64,000 bases of DNA from Flaviflexus huanghaiensis (lineage in GTDB: Bacteria > Actinomycetota > Actinomycetes > Actinomycetales > Actinomycetaceae). Both the position numbers and the translations under genes were made by a program. Under the pieces are notes generated by a model that ran no database searches, was not told the origin of the DNA, and worked only from the letters and a program-made list of their open reading frames with translations. Location of the stretch: positions 44,530 through 108,529 of the forward strand of contig NZ_JACFAK010000010.1 of the NCBI RefSeq assembly GCF_014118685.1, written 5' to 3'. Positions 35,364 to 46,282 of this stretch are shown here, one piece after another (the first letter of the stretch is position 1; each line of letters starts with the position of its first letter).

Positions 35364-35632
35364 CAGGCTTCGGGTTGGTCGAGGACGAGCTTGTCCTCAA
35401 CGATCTCCCGCAGCGCAATCGACAGAGGCTTCTCCTCAGGATCGGAAGCGACGAGCGGCCCGACATGAACGACGTTGCCGTCGGCGGACATGAGCTCTTG
35501 GCGGTAGTCGTTGATCTGACGTGCGCGGTCAGCGGCGTACACGGCGAGCGCGTACTTCGAGTCGACCTTCTCGAGAAGATCGTCGATGGGAGGGTAGGTG
35601 ATGCCTTCCGGCTCTGGAACGGTTCCGTACAT
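35363..35632 (-). CDS. rpoZ: RNA polymerase omega subunit
   Basis: This is an 89-residue protein that aids assembly of RNA polymerase around the beta-prime subunit. The conserved block [20 protein letters not shown] and RARQIN identify it. It lies about 30 bases after gmk, the standard gmk-rpoZ-coaBC order. Confidence 0.93.
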   Translation of the reverse strand: MYGTVPEPEGITYPPIDDLLEKVDSKYALAVYAADRARQINDYRQELMSADGNVVHVGPLVASDPEEKPLSIALREIVEDKLVLDQPEA

Positions 35633-35663
35633 GTCAGCCTTTCCGATTGCTCAGCGATTCAGT

Positions 35664-36221
35664 CTATCTGATGCTCGACATAATCGACAGGACCTCATCG
35701 GTGGCCCGTGCCACGTCATCGTTGATGACGATGCGGTCGAACTCGTCTGCCGCCGCCATCTCCACCCGCGCGGTCTCGAGCCGTCGGGCCCGTTCAGCTG
35801 GCCCCTCCGTACCGCGGGTCTCAAGCCGCTCCTCAAGGTCCTCGAAGGTTGGCGGGGCGAGGAAAATCTGAACCGCTTCGGGGAAGGATTGGCGCACCTG
35901 GCGTGCGCCAGCGAGATCGACTTCGAGCAGAACGTCCCGGCCCGCCGCCATCGCATCGAGCACGGGCCCGCGCGGAGTGCCGTACTGGTTCACTCCGTGG
36001 ACGGTCGCCCACTCAAGCATGTCGCCCGCCGTGACGAGATCATCGAACTCGGTGGGGGTGACGAAGAAGTAGTGGACCCCGTCTACTTCACCCTCCCTGG
36101 GTGGCCGCGTCGTCGCGGAGATCGAGAGCCAGATGTTGGGCTCTCGAGCAAGCAGGTGACGGATAACCGTGCCCTTGCCAACCGCGGTCGGGCCGCAGAT
36201 GACGAAAGCCCGTGTCGTCAC
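35664..36221 (-). CDS. gmk: Guanylate kinase
   Basis: This is a 185-residue kinase converting GMP to GDP. The P-loop GPTAVGKGTV, the GMP-binding SATTRPPREGEVDG segment, and the acidic DVLLEVDLAGARQV region are present. It starts at GTG, overlapping the mihF stop by one base, so the two genes are coupled. Confidence 0.95.
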   Translation of the reverse strand: MTTRAFVICGPTAVGKGTVIRHLLAREPNIWLSISATTRPPREGEVDGVHYFFVTPTEFDDLVTAGDMLEWATVHGVNQYGTPRGPVLDAMAAGRDVLLEVDLAGARQVRQSFPEAVQIFLAPPTFEDLEERLETRGTEGPAERARRLETARVEMAAADEFDRIVINDDVARATDEVLSIMSSIR

Positions 36222-36532
36222 TAGCTGAACAAAGAGACGAGCGCGGCCCTCTGGTGAGGTCCTAGTCCGCCGACGCGCCGCGACGGAGAGATGTTCGTAC
36301 GGTCCATAATCGCGCGAGCCTTCGCGATACCGATGCCCGGCATCGCTTCCAGGAGGGCCGAGACCCGGAGCTTAGCGATGACCTCATCGGTCTGCGCGAG
36401 GGTGAGAACCTCGCTCAGGGCAACCTCTCCCATTTTGAGAGACTTCTTGAGCTCTGCACGCTTTTTCCGCGCGACAGCTGCTTTGTCAAGGGCTGCCTGC
36501 CGCTGCTCGGGTGTGAGGGACGGAAGTGCCAT
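36221..36532 (-). CDS. mihF: Integration host factor, actinobacterial type (mIHF)
   Basis: This is a 103-residue basic DNA-binding protein specific to actinobacteria. It shows the N-terminal helix RQAALDKAAVARKKRAELK and the helix-two-turn-helix region SALLEAMPGIGIAKARAIM. It compacts DNA and supports phage integration and gene control in Mycobacterium and Streptomyces. It starts at ATG. An AT-rich palindrome lies upstream. Confidence 0.93.
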   Translation of the reverse strand: MALPSLTPEQRQAALDKAAVARKKRAELKKSLKMGEVALSEVLTLAQTDEVIAKLRVSALLEAMPGIGIAKARAIMDRTNISPSRRVGGLGPHQRAALVSLFS

Positions 36533-36623
36533 GGATGCTCCAAACTTTCAATGCACGGTCGTTGTGCACGACGACGGAATACGCTCAAGTTCGTGACATG
36601 AGCACCGCCAGATTAACAAAGTA

Positions 36624-36637
36624 AAAACGTACGTTTT
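36624..36637. repeat. AT-rich palindrome between pyrF and mihF
   Basis: AAAACGTACGTTTT is a perfect 14-base palindrome within an AT-rich patch about 90 bases upstream of mihF and five bases after the pyrF stop. It may help end the pyr transcript or serve as an mIHF or other protein site. Confidence 0.4.
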
Positions 36638-36641
36638 CGCT

Positions 36642-37442
36642 TTAGAATGTGAGATGGGAATCTTTTAAGCTGGACATGTCCGGACCTGAACGAAGGACCG
36701 CACGAGAGACCGGGATGATGAGCGGATTTCCAGCCGCGAGCGCCTCCGCTTGGGCACGTGTGGCACCCTGGGCGCCGACTCCGGGTGCGAGGATCGGGCC
36801 ATGGAGGTGGTCGAGGGCGATGCCCCACTCGGTGAGCCTCGGCCCCGCCGTGGCACCGATGACAACACCGATTGACCCGGCCCTGCCGGGCCACAGCCGC
36901 TCATTCCACTCAGCTAGCTCATCAATGATCCGCTGAGCGACGGGCGGTGTGCCCGCACCCTGAATCGATGCGCCATCCGGGTTCGACGTGACGGCGAGGA
37001 CGAAAACACCGCGGTTGTTCTCTGCTGCACGCTCGAAGGCGGGAGCAAGCGCGCCCACTCCGAGATAGGGGCTGAGCGTCACCGCATCGGAGCCGAGCGG
37101 CCCCTGCCCCAGCCAAGCCTGCGCATACCCCTCCATCGTCGACCCGATGTCGCCGCGCTTTGCATCGGCCACGACAAGGGTGCCAGCGTCCCGGAAGGTG
37201 CCGATGAGGTTTTCGAGGACGGCGAGTCCGGCCGAGCCGTGCCGTTCGAAGAAGGCGACCTGCGGCTTGATTGACGCGACAGAACCTGCGAAGGCGCCGG
37301 CGAAGATCTCCGCGAAACGGGCGAGACCGGCTGGGTTGTCGGGCAGGCCCCACGCCTGGAGAATCGAGGCGTGGGGGTCCGCTCCGACGCAGACCGGCCC
37401 GAACGTTTCCTGGGCTGCTGCGAGCCGCTCGGCGAACGTCAA
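36642..37442 (-). CDS. pyrF: Orotidine 5'-phosphate decarboxylase
   Basis: This is a 266-residue TIM-barrel enzyme giving UMP from OMP, the last de novo step. It is of the long actinobacterial type with catalytic [10 protein letters not shown] and the phosphate-binding GVGAQG. The TTG start overlaps the carB stop (TTGA), so it is translated together with carB. It is the last gene of the pyr operon. Confidence 0.93.
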   Translation of the reverse strand: MTFAERLAAAQETFGPVCVGADPHASILQAWGLPDNPAGLARFAEIFAGAFAGSVASIKPQVAFFERHGSAGLAVLENLIGTFRDAGTLVVADAKRGDIGSTMEGYAQAWLGQGPLGSDAVTLSPYLGVGALAPAFERAAENNRGVFVLAVTSNPDGASIQGAGTPPVAQRIIDELAEWNERLWPGRAGSIGVVIGATAGPRLTEWGIALDHLHGPILAPGVGAQGATRAQAEALAAGNPLIIPVSRAVLRSGPDMSSLKDSHLTF

Positions 37443-40400
37443 CCCGCCCGCCTTGCGGTGTGCTCCTGCAGGGACGTGACGTCAAACCGGCTCATCGCCT
37501 GCATCGCCTGAACTGCGGCACCGAACTGCTGGACCGTCGTCATGATCGGCTTGTCGGCTGCCGTCGTCGACGCTCTGATCTCGTAACCGTCGGCACGGGT
37601 ACCCGATCCGGACGGAGTGTTGACAACCATGTCGATCTCCCCGGCCGTGATGAGGTCGGAGATCGTCGGCTCGCCGTTCGGGCCGCGGCCTGCCGAGTTC
37701 CGGCGAACCTCGGTGGCTGGGACGCCGTACCTGCGAAGGAGAGCGGCCGTTCCTGTTGTCGCGCAGACCTCGAAGCCCATCTCGATGAGCCCGATGACGG
37801 GGAAGATGATCGATCCCTTATCGCGGTCGGCAACTGACACGAACACCGTTCCCGTCGTCGGCAGGCCGCCGAAGGCGGCCGCCTGGGACTTGGCGAACGC
37901 GAGGGGGAAGGTGGAGTCGAGGCCCATGACCTCACCGGTCGACCTCATCTCTGGGCTGAGAAGAGAGTCAACAATCCGACCATCCTTCGTTGCGAACCTC
38001 TTAAAGGGCAGCACGGCTTCCTTGACAGCTGTGACGGGGTTGATGTCGACCCGCCCAGCATCTTGCTCCGGCAGGAGGCCGTCCGCTTTGAGATCGGCGA
38101 TTGTCTCGCCCGTCATGATCCGAGTTGCCGCCTTCGCCAGCGGAACGCCGGTCGCCTTCGCGACGAACGGAACAGTGCGGGATGCTCGCGGGTTCGCCTC
38201 GATGACGTAGAGGATGTCAGAGACGAGCGCGAACTGGATGTTGAGCAGCCCCCGGACCCCCACCCCTTCCGCGATCGCCTCGGTCGACTGGCGGATCCGG
38301 TCGATCATTGGCTGGCCGAAGGTGAGCGGGGGAAGAACGCAGGCCGAGTCGCCGGAATGGATGCCAGCCTCCTCGATGTGCTCCATGATCCCGCCGAGGA
38401 ACAACTCGTGGCCGTCATAGAGCGCGTCGACGTCGATCTCGATCGCATCGTCGAGGAACTTATCGATGAGGAGGGGTGCGACCCTGCGGTTCGCATCCCC
38501 GCCCTGGCCGACCATACGCACGAGATAGTCCCGTAGCTGAGCCTCGTCGAACACGATCTCCATGCCGCGCCCGCCGAGCACATATGAGGGGCGCACAAGA
38601 ACCGGGTAACCGATCCGGTCGGCGGTGTCGATCGCCTGCTTCGTCGTCATGGCGGTGCCGAACGCTGGTGCGGGCAGCCCTGCCTGTGCGAGGACCCCGC
38701 CAAACTCGCCACGGTCCTCCGCGGAGTGGATCGCTTCCGGTGACGTGCCGAGTATCGGCACTCCAGCGGCCTTGAGGTCCGCCGCGAGAGACAGGGGCGT
38801 CTGCCCACCGAGTTGGACGATCATGCCCTCGACTGGGCCCGCCTCGCATTCGGCCCGGTACACCTCGAGGACATCCTCGAGTGTGAGCGGTTCGAAGTAG
38901 AGACGGTCCGACATGTCGTAGTCCGTTGACACCGTCTCCGGGTTGCAGTTGATCATGACCGTCTCGTACCGGTCCCGTAGCGCGAGCGTGGCATGGACGC
39001 AGGAGTAGTCGAACTCGATGCCCTGCCCGATCCGGTTTGGGCCCGAACCGAGGATGATGACGGCAGGCCGCTCACGTGGGGCAACCTCACTTTCGAGGTC
39101 GTAGCTCGAGTAGTGGTAGGGAGTCGACGACGCGAACTCGGCGGCGCACGTGTCGACTGTCTTGTATACGGGGTGCAGAGCATAGGCGTGCCGGATCTCC
39201 CGGACTGCCTCCTCCCCCATGTGTCGCAGCCGGGCGATCTGGGCGTCAGAGAATCCGTGCCGTTTCGCGTGAGCGAGAAGGTCAGCGTTGAGAGCCGGAG
39301 CGGTGCGGACCTCGTCCGCAATCTCGTTGATGAGAACGAGCTGGTCGAGGAACCACGGATCGATCTTCGTGATCTCGAACATCTGCTCGATCGTCGCGCC
39401 GCGGTACAGTGCCCGCTGAACGGTGCGAAGTCGATGTTCGGTCGACTCACCGGCCTGCTCGAGTAGCTCCTCGAGGCTCTCCTCGATGTCCCACGTGAAG
39501 GATGACCCGCTCTTGTCGATCGATCGCATAGCCTTCTGCAGAGCGTCGGCATAGTTCCGCCCGAGGGCCATTGCCTCACCCACGGACTTCATCGTCGTTG
39601 TCAGCGTGTCATCGGCTGCCGGGAACTTCTCGAACGCGAAGCGCGGGATTTTGACGACAACATAGTCGATCGACGGCTCGAAAGACGCGGGCGTCGTGCC
39701 CGTGATGTCGTTGCGAATTTCGTCGAGCGTGTATCCGAGTGCGAGCCGGGCCGCGATCTTCGCGATGGGGAAGCCGGTCGCCTTCGAGGCGAGGGCAGAG
39801 GAACGCGAGACACGCGGGTTCATCTCGATGACAACAACACGGCCGGTGGCCGGGTCGACAGCGAACTGGATGTTACAGCCGCCCGTGTCGACACCGACTT
39901 CGCGGATAACGGCGATGCCAATGTCTCGCAGGTTCTGATACTCCCTGTCGGTCAGCGTGAGCGCGGGAGCGACAGTGATGGAGTCGCCCGTGTGGACGCC
40001 GACCGGGTCAACGTTCTCGATCGAACAGACAACGACACAGTTATCAGCCTGGTCGCGGATGATCTCGAGCTCGTATTCCTTCCAGCCAAGAATCGACTCT
40101 TCGAGGAGGACCTCGGTCGACGGCGAATAGTGCAAACCTGCTCCGGCGATGCGGCGCAAGTCATCCTCGTTCCAGGCAAACCCAGAGCCAAGCCCTCCCA
40201 TCGTGAAGCTCGGTCGCACGACAACCGGGTAGTGAAGCTCCTCGGCCGCATCGAGGCATTCCTCGATCGTGTGGCAGATAAAGGACCTGGCGGATTCGGC
40301 GCCGCACGTCTCGACGACCTTCTTGAACTCGTCACGGTCCTCACCGGCCTGGATCGCGTCGAGGCGGGCGCCGATGAGCTCGACGCCGTATGTCTCGAGC

Positions 40401-40720
40401 ACGCCGAGCTCGGACAGCTCAACTGCCGCGTTGAGGGCGGTTTGGCCACCGAGAGTGGGGAGCAGGGCGTCTGGCCGCTCCTTCTCGATGATCGACGTCA
40501 GGACATCGGCTCGAATCGGCTCAACGTACGTCGCGTCGGCGAGCTCCGGGTCCGTCATGATCGTCGCCGGGTTGGAGTTGACGAGGATGACGCGTAGCCC
40601 CTCCTCTTTGAGAACTCGGCAGGCCTGGGTGCCCGAATAGTCGAACTCGGCGGCCTGGCCGATGACGATCGGCCCGGAACCGATGACAAGGACGGACGAG
40701 ATATCGTCGCGGCGGGGCAT
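37439..40720 (-). CDS. carB: Carbamoyl-phosphate synthase large chain
   Basis: This is a 1093-residue ATP-dependent enzyme with two tandem ATP-grasp halves, each opening with [11 protein letters not shown] or [19 protein letters not shown]-terminal MGS-like allosteric domain follows ([20 protein letters not shown]), where UMP is expected to bind. It makes carbamoyl phosphate from bicarbonate, ATP and ammonia supplied by CarA. Its ATG overlaps the carA stop by one base (TGATG). Confidence 0.97.
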   Translation of the reverse strand: MPRRDDISSVLVIGSGPIVIGQAAEFDYSGTQACRVLKEEGLRVILVNSNPATIMTDPELADATYVEPIRADVLTSIIEKERPDALLPTLGGQTALNAAVELSELGVLETYGVELIGARLDAIQAGEDRDEFKKVVETCGAESARSFICHTIEECLDAAEELHYPVVVRPSFTMGGLGSGFAWNEDDLRRIAGAGLHYSPSTEVLLEESILGWKEYELEIIRDQADNCVVVCSIENVDPVGVHTGDSITVAPALTLTDREYQNLRDIGIAVIREVGVDTGGCNIQFAVDPATGRVVVIEMNPRVSRSSALASKATGFPIAKIAARLALGYTLDEIRNDITGTTPASFEPSIDYVVVKIPRFAFEKFPAADDTLTTTMKSVGEAMALGRNYADALQKAMRSIDKSGSSFTWDIEESLEELLEQAGESTEHRLRTVQRALYRGATIEQMFEITKIDPWFLDQLVLINEIADEVRTAPALNADLLAHAKRHGFSDAQIARLRHMGEEAVREIRHAYALHPVYKTVDTCAAEFASSTPYHYSSYDLESEVAPRERPAVIILGSGPNRIGQGIEFDYSCVHATLALRDRYETVMINCNPETVSTDYDMSDRLYFEPLTLEDVLEVYRAECEAGPVEGMIVQLGGQTPLSLAADLKAAGVPILGTSPEAIHSAEDRGEFGGVLAQAGLPAPAFGTAMTTKQAIDTADRIGYPVLVRPSYVLGGRGMEIVFDEAQLRDYLVRMVGQGGDANRRVAPLLIDKFLDDAIEIDVDALYDGHELFLGGIMEHIEEAGIHSGDSACVLPPLTFGQPMIDRIRQSTEAIAEGVGVRGLLNIQFALVSDILYVIEANPRASRTVPFVAKATGVPLAKAATRIMTGETIADLKADGLLPEQDAGRVDINPVTAVKEAVLPFKRFATKDGRIVDSLLSPEMRSTGEVMGLDSTFPLAFAKSQAAAFGGLPTTGTVFVSVADRDKGSIIFPVIGLIEMGFEVCATTGTAALLRRYGVPATEVRRNSAGRGPNGEPTISDLITAGEIDMVVNTPSGSGTRADGYEIRASTTAADKPIMTTVQQFGAAVQAMQAMSRFDVTSLQEHTARRAG

Positions 40721-41886
40721 CAGCCCACCTCCTTCATGAGGGTAATGAAACGATCGAACAGGTGCTCGCCGTCGTGGGGACCGGCGGCAGCTTCAGGATG
40801 GAACTGGACGGAGAAGGCGGGAATGTCGAGGCACCGAATGCCTTCGACGACCCCGTCGTTAAGGGACACGTGCGAGACCGCGACACGGCCGTATCTTCCC
40901 CCTCCATATGGTGCCTGCGTCGGTTCGTCGACCGGCAGATCGACCGCAAAACCGTGGTTGTGGGCCGTGATCTCAACGCGACCGGTCTCGCGGTCGAGGA
41001 CAGGCTGGTTCGCTCCCCGGTGGCCGTAGTCAAGCTTGTACGTGCCGAACCCGAGAGCGCGGCCAAGTAGCTGGTTGCCGAAGCAGATCCCAAAGAACGG
41101 AATCCCCGCATCCAGCACGCCCCGCAGCAGATCGATCTGAGCATCTGCCGCCGCCGGGTCACCGGGCCCGTTCGAGAAGAACACTCCGTCGGGGGTGAGC
41201 GCCCGAACGTCGGCGAGGGTGACGGACGCGGGAACGACCGTCACCTCGACCCCGCGTTCGGCGAACTGCCAGGGCGTACGGTTCTTAATCCCTAGGTCGA
41301 CCGCGACGATCCGCGCGACCGGTTCCGAGAACTCACCGCGTGGCGTGACGACGTACGGCGACGCCGTCGACACATCGGAGGCGAGGTCCGCCCCCGTCAT
41401 CGCAGGCGAGTCGTTGACGAGTCCGAGAAGAATGTCGATCGCCTGCTGGCTACCGGTCTCGGCGCCGACGGGCAGTGCCGACGCTGAGAAAATCCCTGCT
41501 CGCATCGCGCCGCGTTCGCGGATGTGACGGGTGATGGCGCGGGTATCGACGTCGCAAATTCCCACGACGTCGTGCTCGACGAGGTAGTCTTCCAGCTCGC
41601 CCTCGGCCCGCCATGACGACGCCCGGCGGGCGGGGTCGCGGACGACAACGCCCGCGGTCCACACCCGATCCGATTCGCTGTCGTCCGAGTTCACTCCCGT
41701 GTTCCCGATATGGGGGGCTGTCATGACGACGATCTGGCGGTGGTAGGACGGGTCCGTGAACGTCTCCTGGTAGCCGGTCATCGCGGTTGAGAACACGATT
41801 TCGCCGGTGGTTCGGCCTCGCCTGCCCCATGCCCTGCCGCGGAAGATCGTTCCGTCTTCAAGGACGAGGAGCGCTGGTTCTCTCAT
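40720..41886 (-). CDS. carA: Carbamoyl-phosphate synthase small chain
   Basis: This is a 388-residue glutamine amidotransferase subunit that feeds ammonia to CarB. The class I triad is visible: Cys in GICFGNQLL and His/Glu in VQFHPEA. The more common GICLGHQ is altered to FGN. The ATG at 41886 ([15 protein letters not shown]) overlaps the pyrC stop by four bases. Sequence further upstream belongs to pyrC. Confidence 0.95.
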   Translation of the reverse strand: MREPALLVLEDGTIFRGRAWGRRGRTTGEIVFSTAMTGYQETFTDPSYHRQIVVMTAPHIGNTGVNSDDSESDRVWTAGVVVRDPARRASSWRAEGELEDYLVEHDVVGICDVDTRAITRHIRERGAMRAGIFSASALPVGAETGSQQAIDILLGLVNDSPAMTGADLASDVSTASPYVVTPRGEFSEPVARIVAVDLGIKNRTPWQFAERGVEVTVVPASVTLADVRALTPDGVFFSNGPGDPAAADAQIDLLRGVLDAGIPFFGICFGNQLLGRALGFGTYKLDYGHRGANQPVLDRETGRVEITAHNHGFAVDLPVDEPTQAPYGGGRYGRVAVSHVSLNDGVVEGIRCLDIPAFSVQFHPEAAAGPHDGEHLFDRFITLMKEVG

Positions 41887-43166
41887 TCGATGACCTTTCC
41901 GTCGCGGCACGTGAGGCGGCCGCGAAACACTGTGTGCGTGACCTGGCCGGGCAGTGTCACGCCCTCCCACGGGGTATTGGTGGACTTCGTATTCTGCTCC
42001 TTCCCACGCACAACGACCGGTTTGTCCGGATTGTAGAAGCAGAGGTTGGCGGGCTCGCCGACAGCGATGGGCCGGCCCTGATCCGCCATCCGGCCGATCT
42101 GCGCAGGCTTGGTCGACATGACCCGGGCAACATCGGCCCAGTCGAGTAGCCCGGGAGCGACGAGCTCTTGATGGACAACGGCGAGTGCCGTTTCCAGCCC
42201 CGTCATTCCGAACGCCCCGGCCCCCCATTCGCAGTCCTTCGCCTCGACAGGGTGTGGCGCGTGGTCGGTGCCAATCGTGTCAATTGTTCCGTCAGCGAGG
42301 CCAGCCTTGAGGGCCTCGATATCGTCATGCGTCCGCAGGGGCGGGTTGACCTTGAATCGCGGATCGTAAGAGCGAGCATACGTGTGGTCGAGAGAGATGT
42401 GGTGCGGGGTCGCCTCGGCCGTCACCTGGATACCGAGCTCTTTTGCCCAGCGGATGATATCGACGCTGCCCTTCGTTGACACGTGGAGCACGTGCAGGCG
42501 GGAGCCGACCTGCTTGGCGAGCAGGCAGTCGCGGGCGATGATCGACTCTTCGGCGACGGACGGCCATCCGGCCAGCCCGATCTCGGCCGACACTTCACCC
42601 TCGTGCATTTGCGCCGTTTCCGTCAGGCGCGGCTCCTGGGCGTGCTGGGCGATGACGCCGCCGAACGTGCGCACGTATTCCAGAGCGCGGCGCATGAGGA
42701 CCGGGTCGGAAACACACATCCCATCATCGGAGAACATCGTGACGTTTGCCCGGCTCTCGAACATCGCCTCAAGCTCGGCGAGCTTCTCGCCCTTAAGCCC
42801 GACGGTCACGGCGCCAACCGGCTGCACGTAGGCATAGCCGGCCTTTTTGCCGAGCTTGCCAACCTGCTCAACCACACCAGCCGTATCCTGCGTCGGAGTC
42901 GTGTTCGCCATCGCATGAACGCACGTGAACCCGCCCGCGGCGGCAGCCTTTGTGCCGGACAGGACGGTCTCGGCGTCCTCGCGGCCCGGCTGGCGCAGGT
43001 GGGTGTGGAGGTCGACAAGGCCCGGAAGGGCAATGAGGCCGGCGGCCTCGATGACATCTGCGCCATTCGGTTCGAGGCCCTGGCCGATCTCGGTGATCGA
43101 CCCGTTCTCGATGCGGATATCGGCAGCCTGCTTGCCGAGGATAGATGCGCCTGTGAAGAGAATCAT
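41883..43166 (-). CDS. pyrC: Dihydroorotase
   Basis: This is a 427-residue zinc amidohydrolase of the class I type. The metal motif [10 protein letters not shown], the ANTTPTQDT segment, and DHAPH near residue 300 are present. It cyclises carbamoyl aspartate to dihydroorotate. Its ATG overlaps the pyrB stop by four bases. The neighbouring PyrB probably binds it, as in other class I systems. Confidence 0.95.
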   Translation of the reverse strand: MILFTGASILGKQAADIRIENGSITEIGQGLEPNGADVIEAAGLIALPGLVDLHTHLRQPGREDAETVLSGTKAAAAGGFTCVHAMANTTPTQDTAGVVEQVGKLGKKAGYAYVQPVGAVTVGLKGEKLAELEAMFESRANVTMFSDDGMCVSDPVLMRRALEYVRTFGGVIAQHAQEPRLTETAQMHEGEVSAEIGLAGWPSVAEESIIARDCLLAKQVGSRLHVLHVSTKGSVDIIRWAKELGIQVTAEATPHHISLDHTYARSYDPRFKVNPPLRTHDDIEALKAGLADGTIDTIGTDHAPHPVEAKDCEWGAGAFGMTGLETALAVVHQELVAPGLLDWADVARVMSTKPAQIGRMADQGRPIAVGEPANLCFYNPDKPVVVRGKEQNTKSTNTPWEGVTLPGQVTHTVFRGRLTCRDGKVIE

Positions 43167-44119
43167 GCTGCCGCCTCGCTTGCCAGGGTCAGATAAAGGA
43201 CTGCCATTCGGATATAAACGCCGTTCTCAACCTGTTCGAGGACAACGGAACGATCCTGGTCGGCCGCTTCGGCCGAGATCTCGAGGCCCCTGTTCATGGG
43301 CCCGGGGTGAAGGAGGATCGTGTGATCTGGGAGCCTGCTCATCCGCTCCATGTTGAGGCCGTAAAGCCGGTGGTATTCCTCCGGTGAGGGGAAGAACCCT
43401 CCCCCGGCCCCGGTCATCCGCTCGTGCTGAACACGAAGCATCATGATGGCATCCGGACCGGCGTCAATCGCATCATCGAGGCTGTAGTTGATCGTCGCGT
43501 TCCAGCCTTCAATGCCGACAGGAAGCAGGGTCGGCGGCGCCACGAGTGTGACCTCGGCGCCGAGAGTCGTCAGCAGGTCAAGGTTCGACCGGGCGACACG
43601 CGAATGGAGAATGTCACCGACGATGACGATCTTCTTACCCGTCAGGTCTTTGCCGAGCCGGTCGGCACCGACAAGGTGCCTCCTCATCGTGAATGCGTCG
43701 AGCAGAGCCTGCGTCGGGTGCTGGTGTGTGCCGTCCCCGCCGTTGATGACGGGGGCATCGATCCAACCCGAATGGGCGAGCCGGTGCGCAGCACCGGAGG
43801 CGGAATGCCGCATGACAAACGCTTCCGCCCCCATGGCAGCGAGCGTTTGGGCGGTGTCCTTGAGGGACTCCCCCTTGGACAGAGAGGAACCTTTCGCGCT
43901 GAAGTTCAGCACGTCAGCGGAGAGCCGCTTCGCGGCGGCTTCGAAGGAAAGACGAGTGCGGGTTGAGTCCTCGAAGAACATGATTGCGATCGTCCGTCCC
44001 GCCAGGGCAGGCAGTTTCCGAATCGAGCGCTTGTTCGTGTCCCGCATCGTCTCTGCCGTGTCGAGGATCGTCAGGGCCTCGGCGAGGTCAAGCTCGCCGG
44101 CAGACAGCAGGTGCTTCAT
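43163..44119 (-). CDS. pyrB: Aspartate carbamoyltransferase catalytic chain
   Basis: This is a 318-residue enzyme joining carbamoyl phosphate and aspartate. The carbamoyl-phosphate site [13 protein letters not shown] is present, followed by [13 protein letters not shown] and LRVQHERM. No regulatory pyrI chain is encoded nearby. Its ATG overlaps the pyrR stop by four bases. Confidence 0.96.
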   Translation of the reverse strand: MKHLLSAGELDLAEALTILDTAETMRDTNKRSIRKLPALAGRTIAIMFFEDSTRTRLSFEAAAKRLSADVLNFSAKGSSLSKGESLKDTAQTLAAMGAEAFVMRHSASGAAHRLAHSGWIDAPVINGGDGTHQHPTQALLDAFTMRRHLVGADRLGKDLTGKKIVIVGDILHSRVARSNLDLLTTLGAEVTLVAPPTLLPVGIEGWNATINYSLDDAIDAGPDAIMMLRVQHERMTGAGGGFFPSPEEYHRLYGLNMERMSRLPDHTILLHPGPMNRGLEISAEAADQDRSVVLEQVENGVYIRMAVLYLTLASEAAA

Positions 44120-44652
44120 CGGGGATCCTCAATGATAACTGCGTCGTTGTCGTCGATCTCGGCGACATGAACGTCGACCCGTTCAGAGCGGGAGGTCGGC
44201 AGGTTCTTCCCCACATAGTCAGCCCGGATCGGGAGCTCACGGTGGCCGCGGTCCGCGAGGACAGCGAGCTGGACCGCGGTGGGCCGGCCGATGCTCGTCA
44301 GCGCGTCAAGGGCAGCGCGGACTGTGCGCCCGGAGTAGAGGACATCGTCGACGAGGACGACGATCTTGTCGTCAATACCATCGTCGGGAATAAGAGTTGG
44401 GGCTGGTGCTCGGGTGGGGTTTCGGCGCAGATCATCTCGGTGCATCGTCACATCGAGCGATCCAACATCGACGCCTCCGCCGCCTGCCTTCTCAATCGCC
44501 GCGGCGAGCCGGTGGGCGAGAGGAACACCTCGTGATGGGATGCCGAGCAAGATGACATCCTCAACACCCTCGTTGCGCTCGATAATCTCGTGCGCCATGC
44601 GGGTGATTGAACGATAGATGTCGCCATCGTTCATGACAGTTCGTTGACTCAT
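44116..44652 (-). CDS. pyrR: Pyrimidine operon regulator/uracil phosphoribosyltransferase PyrR
   Basis: This is a 178-residue PRTase-fold RNA-binding regulator. The PRPP loop [21 protein letters not shown] identifies it. With UMP bound, PyrR binds a hairpin in the pyr leader and lowers expression. The ATG at 44652 has AAGGAG seven bases upstream, inside a PyrR-binding-type hairpin. It is the first gene of pyrR-B-C-carA-carB-pyrF. Confidence 0.94.
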   Translation of the reverse strand: MSQRTVMNDGDIYRSITRMAHEIIERNEGVEDVILLGIPSRGVPLAHRLAAAIEKAGGGGVDVGSLDVTMHRDDLRRNPTRAPAPTLIPDDGIDDKIVVLVDDVLYSGRTVRAALDALTSIGRPTAVQLAVLADRGHRELPIRADYVGKNLPTSRSERVDVHVAEIDDNDAVIIEDPR

Positions 44653-44657
44653 GTGGA

Positions 44658-44692
44658 CTCCTTGCCGCCTCACAGGACGGTAGTTAAAGGAG
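44658..44692 (-). promoter_or_regulatory. PyrR-binding RNA element covering the pyrR ribosome binding site
   Basis: The minus-strand RNA forms a hairpin with arms CTCCTT and AAGGAG, an internal TTTAA, and the terminal GTCCTGTGAGG segment typical of PyrR binding loops. The 3' arm is the pyrR Shine-Dalgarno itself, so PyrR-UMP binding should block translation, as in mycobacteria. Confidence 0.82.
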
Positions 44693-44729
44693 ATCCGACC
44701 CGGTTAGGCCGAACCCGTTATTCAGTTGT

Positions 44730-44735
44730 GTATTA
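44730..44735 (-). promoter_or_regulatory. Possible -10 element of the pyr operon
   Basis: TAATAC lies about 40 bases upstream of the PyrR hairpin in an AT-rich patch of the nusB-pyrR gap. No good -35 hexamer was found at the right distance, so the assignment is weak. Confidence 0.3.
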
Positions 44736-44867
44736 AGTTATCTGCGCCGTGGCGCAGGCCGGCCCGCCTCAGCGGGACGGACATCTGTCAGCGCGGGGCA
44801 AGAGCGGCTACCCGGCCGCGCTGGGTTGACAGTACCAGGACCCGGAACTGCCGCCCCACCCCGTCCA

Positions 44868-45584
44868 TCACTCGAACCGGTCCGACTCCGGCGAGTCGCC
44901 AGCATCGTCAGCCGTAGGGGCGCTATGAAGAGGACCGGACGTTTCGAGAGCGTCGACAACCTCTGCCTTGTTAATATCGGACTCGATGACGTCAGCCTCA
45001 GCCTCGACAGCCTCCCCAACGACAGTGCGGTCGATGTCCGCCTCGGCCATGAGGGTCTCAGCACTCGCCTCAGCGGTGTCCAGGTCGCCCTGGGAGCCGC
45101 TCTCGTCGGCGAGAACCTCCGCATTTTCACCGGTGCGCTGCGGGAGCTCTGTCACCCGAGTTGCTCCACGCCCATCCGCCTCATCCTTTGCACGATTGAG
45201 AATGGCAGTGATAAAGCCGATGGACTTCTCGGTCCCAAGCTCGCGAACGATCGCCGTGTAGTCGTACACCGTCTCGCGAAGATCGGCCCCAGCGAAGACG
45301 ATCTCGCCAATCCCGAGGCGGAGGACCGTCCGGTCGAGGCTCGACAGCCTCCGTAGCCCCCACTTCGAATAGGTGTCGACAAGTTCGTCGATCTCGTACA
45401 GGTGATCTGCGACGAGGGTGACGAGCTCGACACCGAGCTTCTGGATCGGTACCTGGGATGTCGAGACCTGCTGGCGCTCGGCGAGGAGCTCGCGAAGGAG
45501 GCCGGGAACAAGGATGTCCTTCTGCTCGGCCTCGAAGATGACGTCGAGGGCGCGCCGGCGCTGAGTGATTTCTTTACGAGCCAC
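44868..45584 (-). CDS. nusB: Transcription antitermination factor NusB with acidic tail
   Basis: This is a 238-residue protein. Residues 1-140 are a normal NusB fold (RRRALDVIFEAEQK, DELVDTYSKWGLRRLSSLDR, RLGIGEIVFAGADLRETVYDY) that binds boxA RNA with S10 in rRNA antitermination. The remaining 95 residues form an acidic, low-complexity tail rich in Glu, Asp and Ala that ordinary NusB proteins lack. The GTG start shares one base with the efp stop (TAGTG). Confidence 0.93.
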   Translation of the reverse strand: MARKEITQRRRALDVIFEAEQKDILVPGLLRELLAERQQVSTSQVPIQKLGVELVTLVADHLYEIDELVDTYSKWGLRRLSSLDRTVLRLGIGEIVFAGADLRETVYDYTAIVRELGTEKSIGFITAILNRAKDEADGRGATRVTELPQRTGENAEVLADESGSQGDLDTAEASAETLMAEADIDRTVVGEAVEAEADVIESDINKAEVVDALETSGPLHSAPTADDAGDSPESDRFE

Positions 45585-46147
45585 TAGTCGGTCGCGCGAC
45601 CAAGGTAATCACCCGTGCGGGTATCGACCTTGACCTTCGTGTGCTCGTTGAGGAATAGGGGGACCTGGATCTCGTGGCCGGTCTCAAGCGTCGCGGGCTT
45701 CGTACCAGCCGAGGAGCGGTCACCCTGCAGGCCCGGCTCCGTGTACGTGATCTCGAGGACGACCGAGGCCGGAAGCTCAATGAAGAGGACCGTGCCCTCG
45801 TGGGTGGCGACGATCGCGTTCTGGTTCTCGAGGAGGAAGTTCTTCGCGTCTCCCACGACCTCGGGGCTAATCGTGATTTGGTCGTACGTGTCGAGGTCCA
45901 TGAACACGTAGTCGGTGCCGTCGTTGTAGAGGTACTGCATATCCCGGCGATCGACCGTTGCAGTCTCGACCTTGACACCGGCGTTGAGAGTGCGGTCGAC
46001 AGTCTTGCCGGACATGACGTTCTTGAGCTTGGTTCGGACGAACGCGGGCCCCTTGCCAGGCTTGACATGCTGGAATTCAACAACCTGCCAGAGCTGGTTG
46101 TCGAACACGAGCACCATGCCATTCTTCAGATCATTCGAGGTTGCCAC
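45584..46147 (-). CDS. efp: Elongation factor P
   Basis: This is a 187-residue, three-domain translation factor that rescues ribosomes stalled on proline runs. Domain I has the tip loop [11 protein letters not shown], with the Lys that contacts the CCA end. The surrounding Pro/Gly pattern is that of actinobacterial EF-P used without modification. The GTG at 46147 has AAGGAG upstream and gives the exact family length. It is followed by nusB. Confidence 0.96.
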   Translation of the reverse strand: MATSNDLKNGMVLVFDNQLWQVVEFQHVKPGKGPAFVRTKLKNVMSGKTVDRTLNAGVKVETATVDRRDMQYLYNDGTDYVFMDLDTYDQITISPEVVGDAKNFLLENQNAIVATHEGTVLFIELPASVVLEITYTEPGLQGDRSSAGTKPATLETGHEIQVPLFLNEHTKVKVDTRTGDYLGRATD

Positions 46148-46175
46148 AGAAAACTCCTTAAGCTCAGTCACCCAC

Positions 46176-46205
46176 ACATTACCGGTTCGCTCTGGTTCGG
46201 CCCAA
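46176..46205 (-). promoter_or_regulatory. Candidate efp-nusB promoter
   Basis: On the minus strand TTGGGC (46205-46200) and TAATGT (46181-46176) are 18 bases apart, with the -10 about 30 bases before the efp GTG. This is a fair match to a sigma-70-type promoter. Confidence 0.35.
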
Positions 46206-46282
46206 GATGACCGGTCGGATGTGAGCCAGACGGCACAGTCACACGCGTTCGCCTGGCGGAACCCGGTCCAGCACCCTTGCCG

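Noticed and set aside
44700..44867. A tRNA or small RNA in the nusB-pyrR gap
   Set aside because: GC-rich partial stems occur but no cloverleaf, anticodon arm or CCA end could be fitted.
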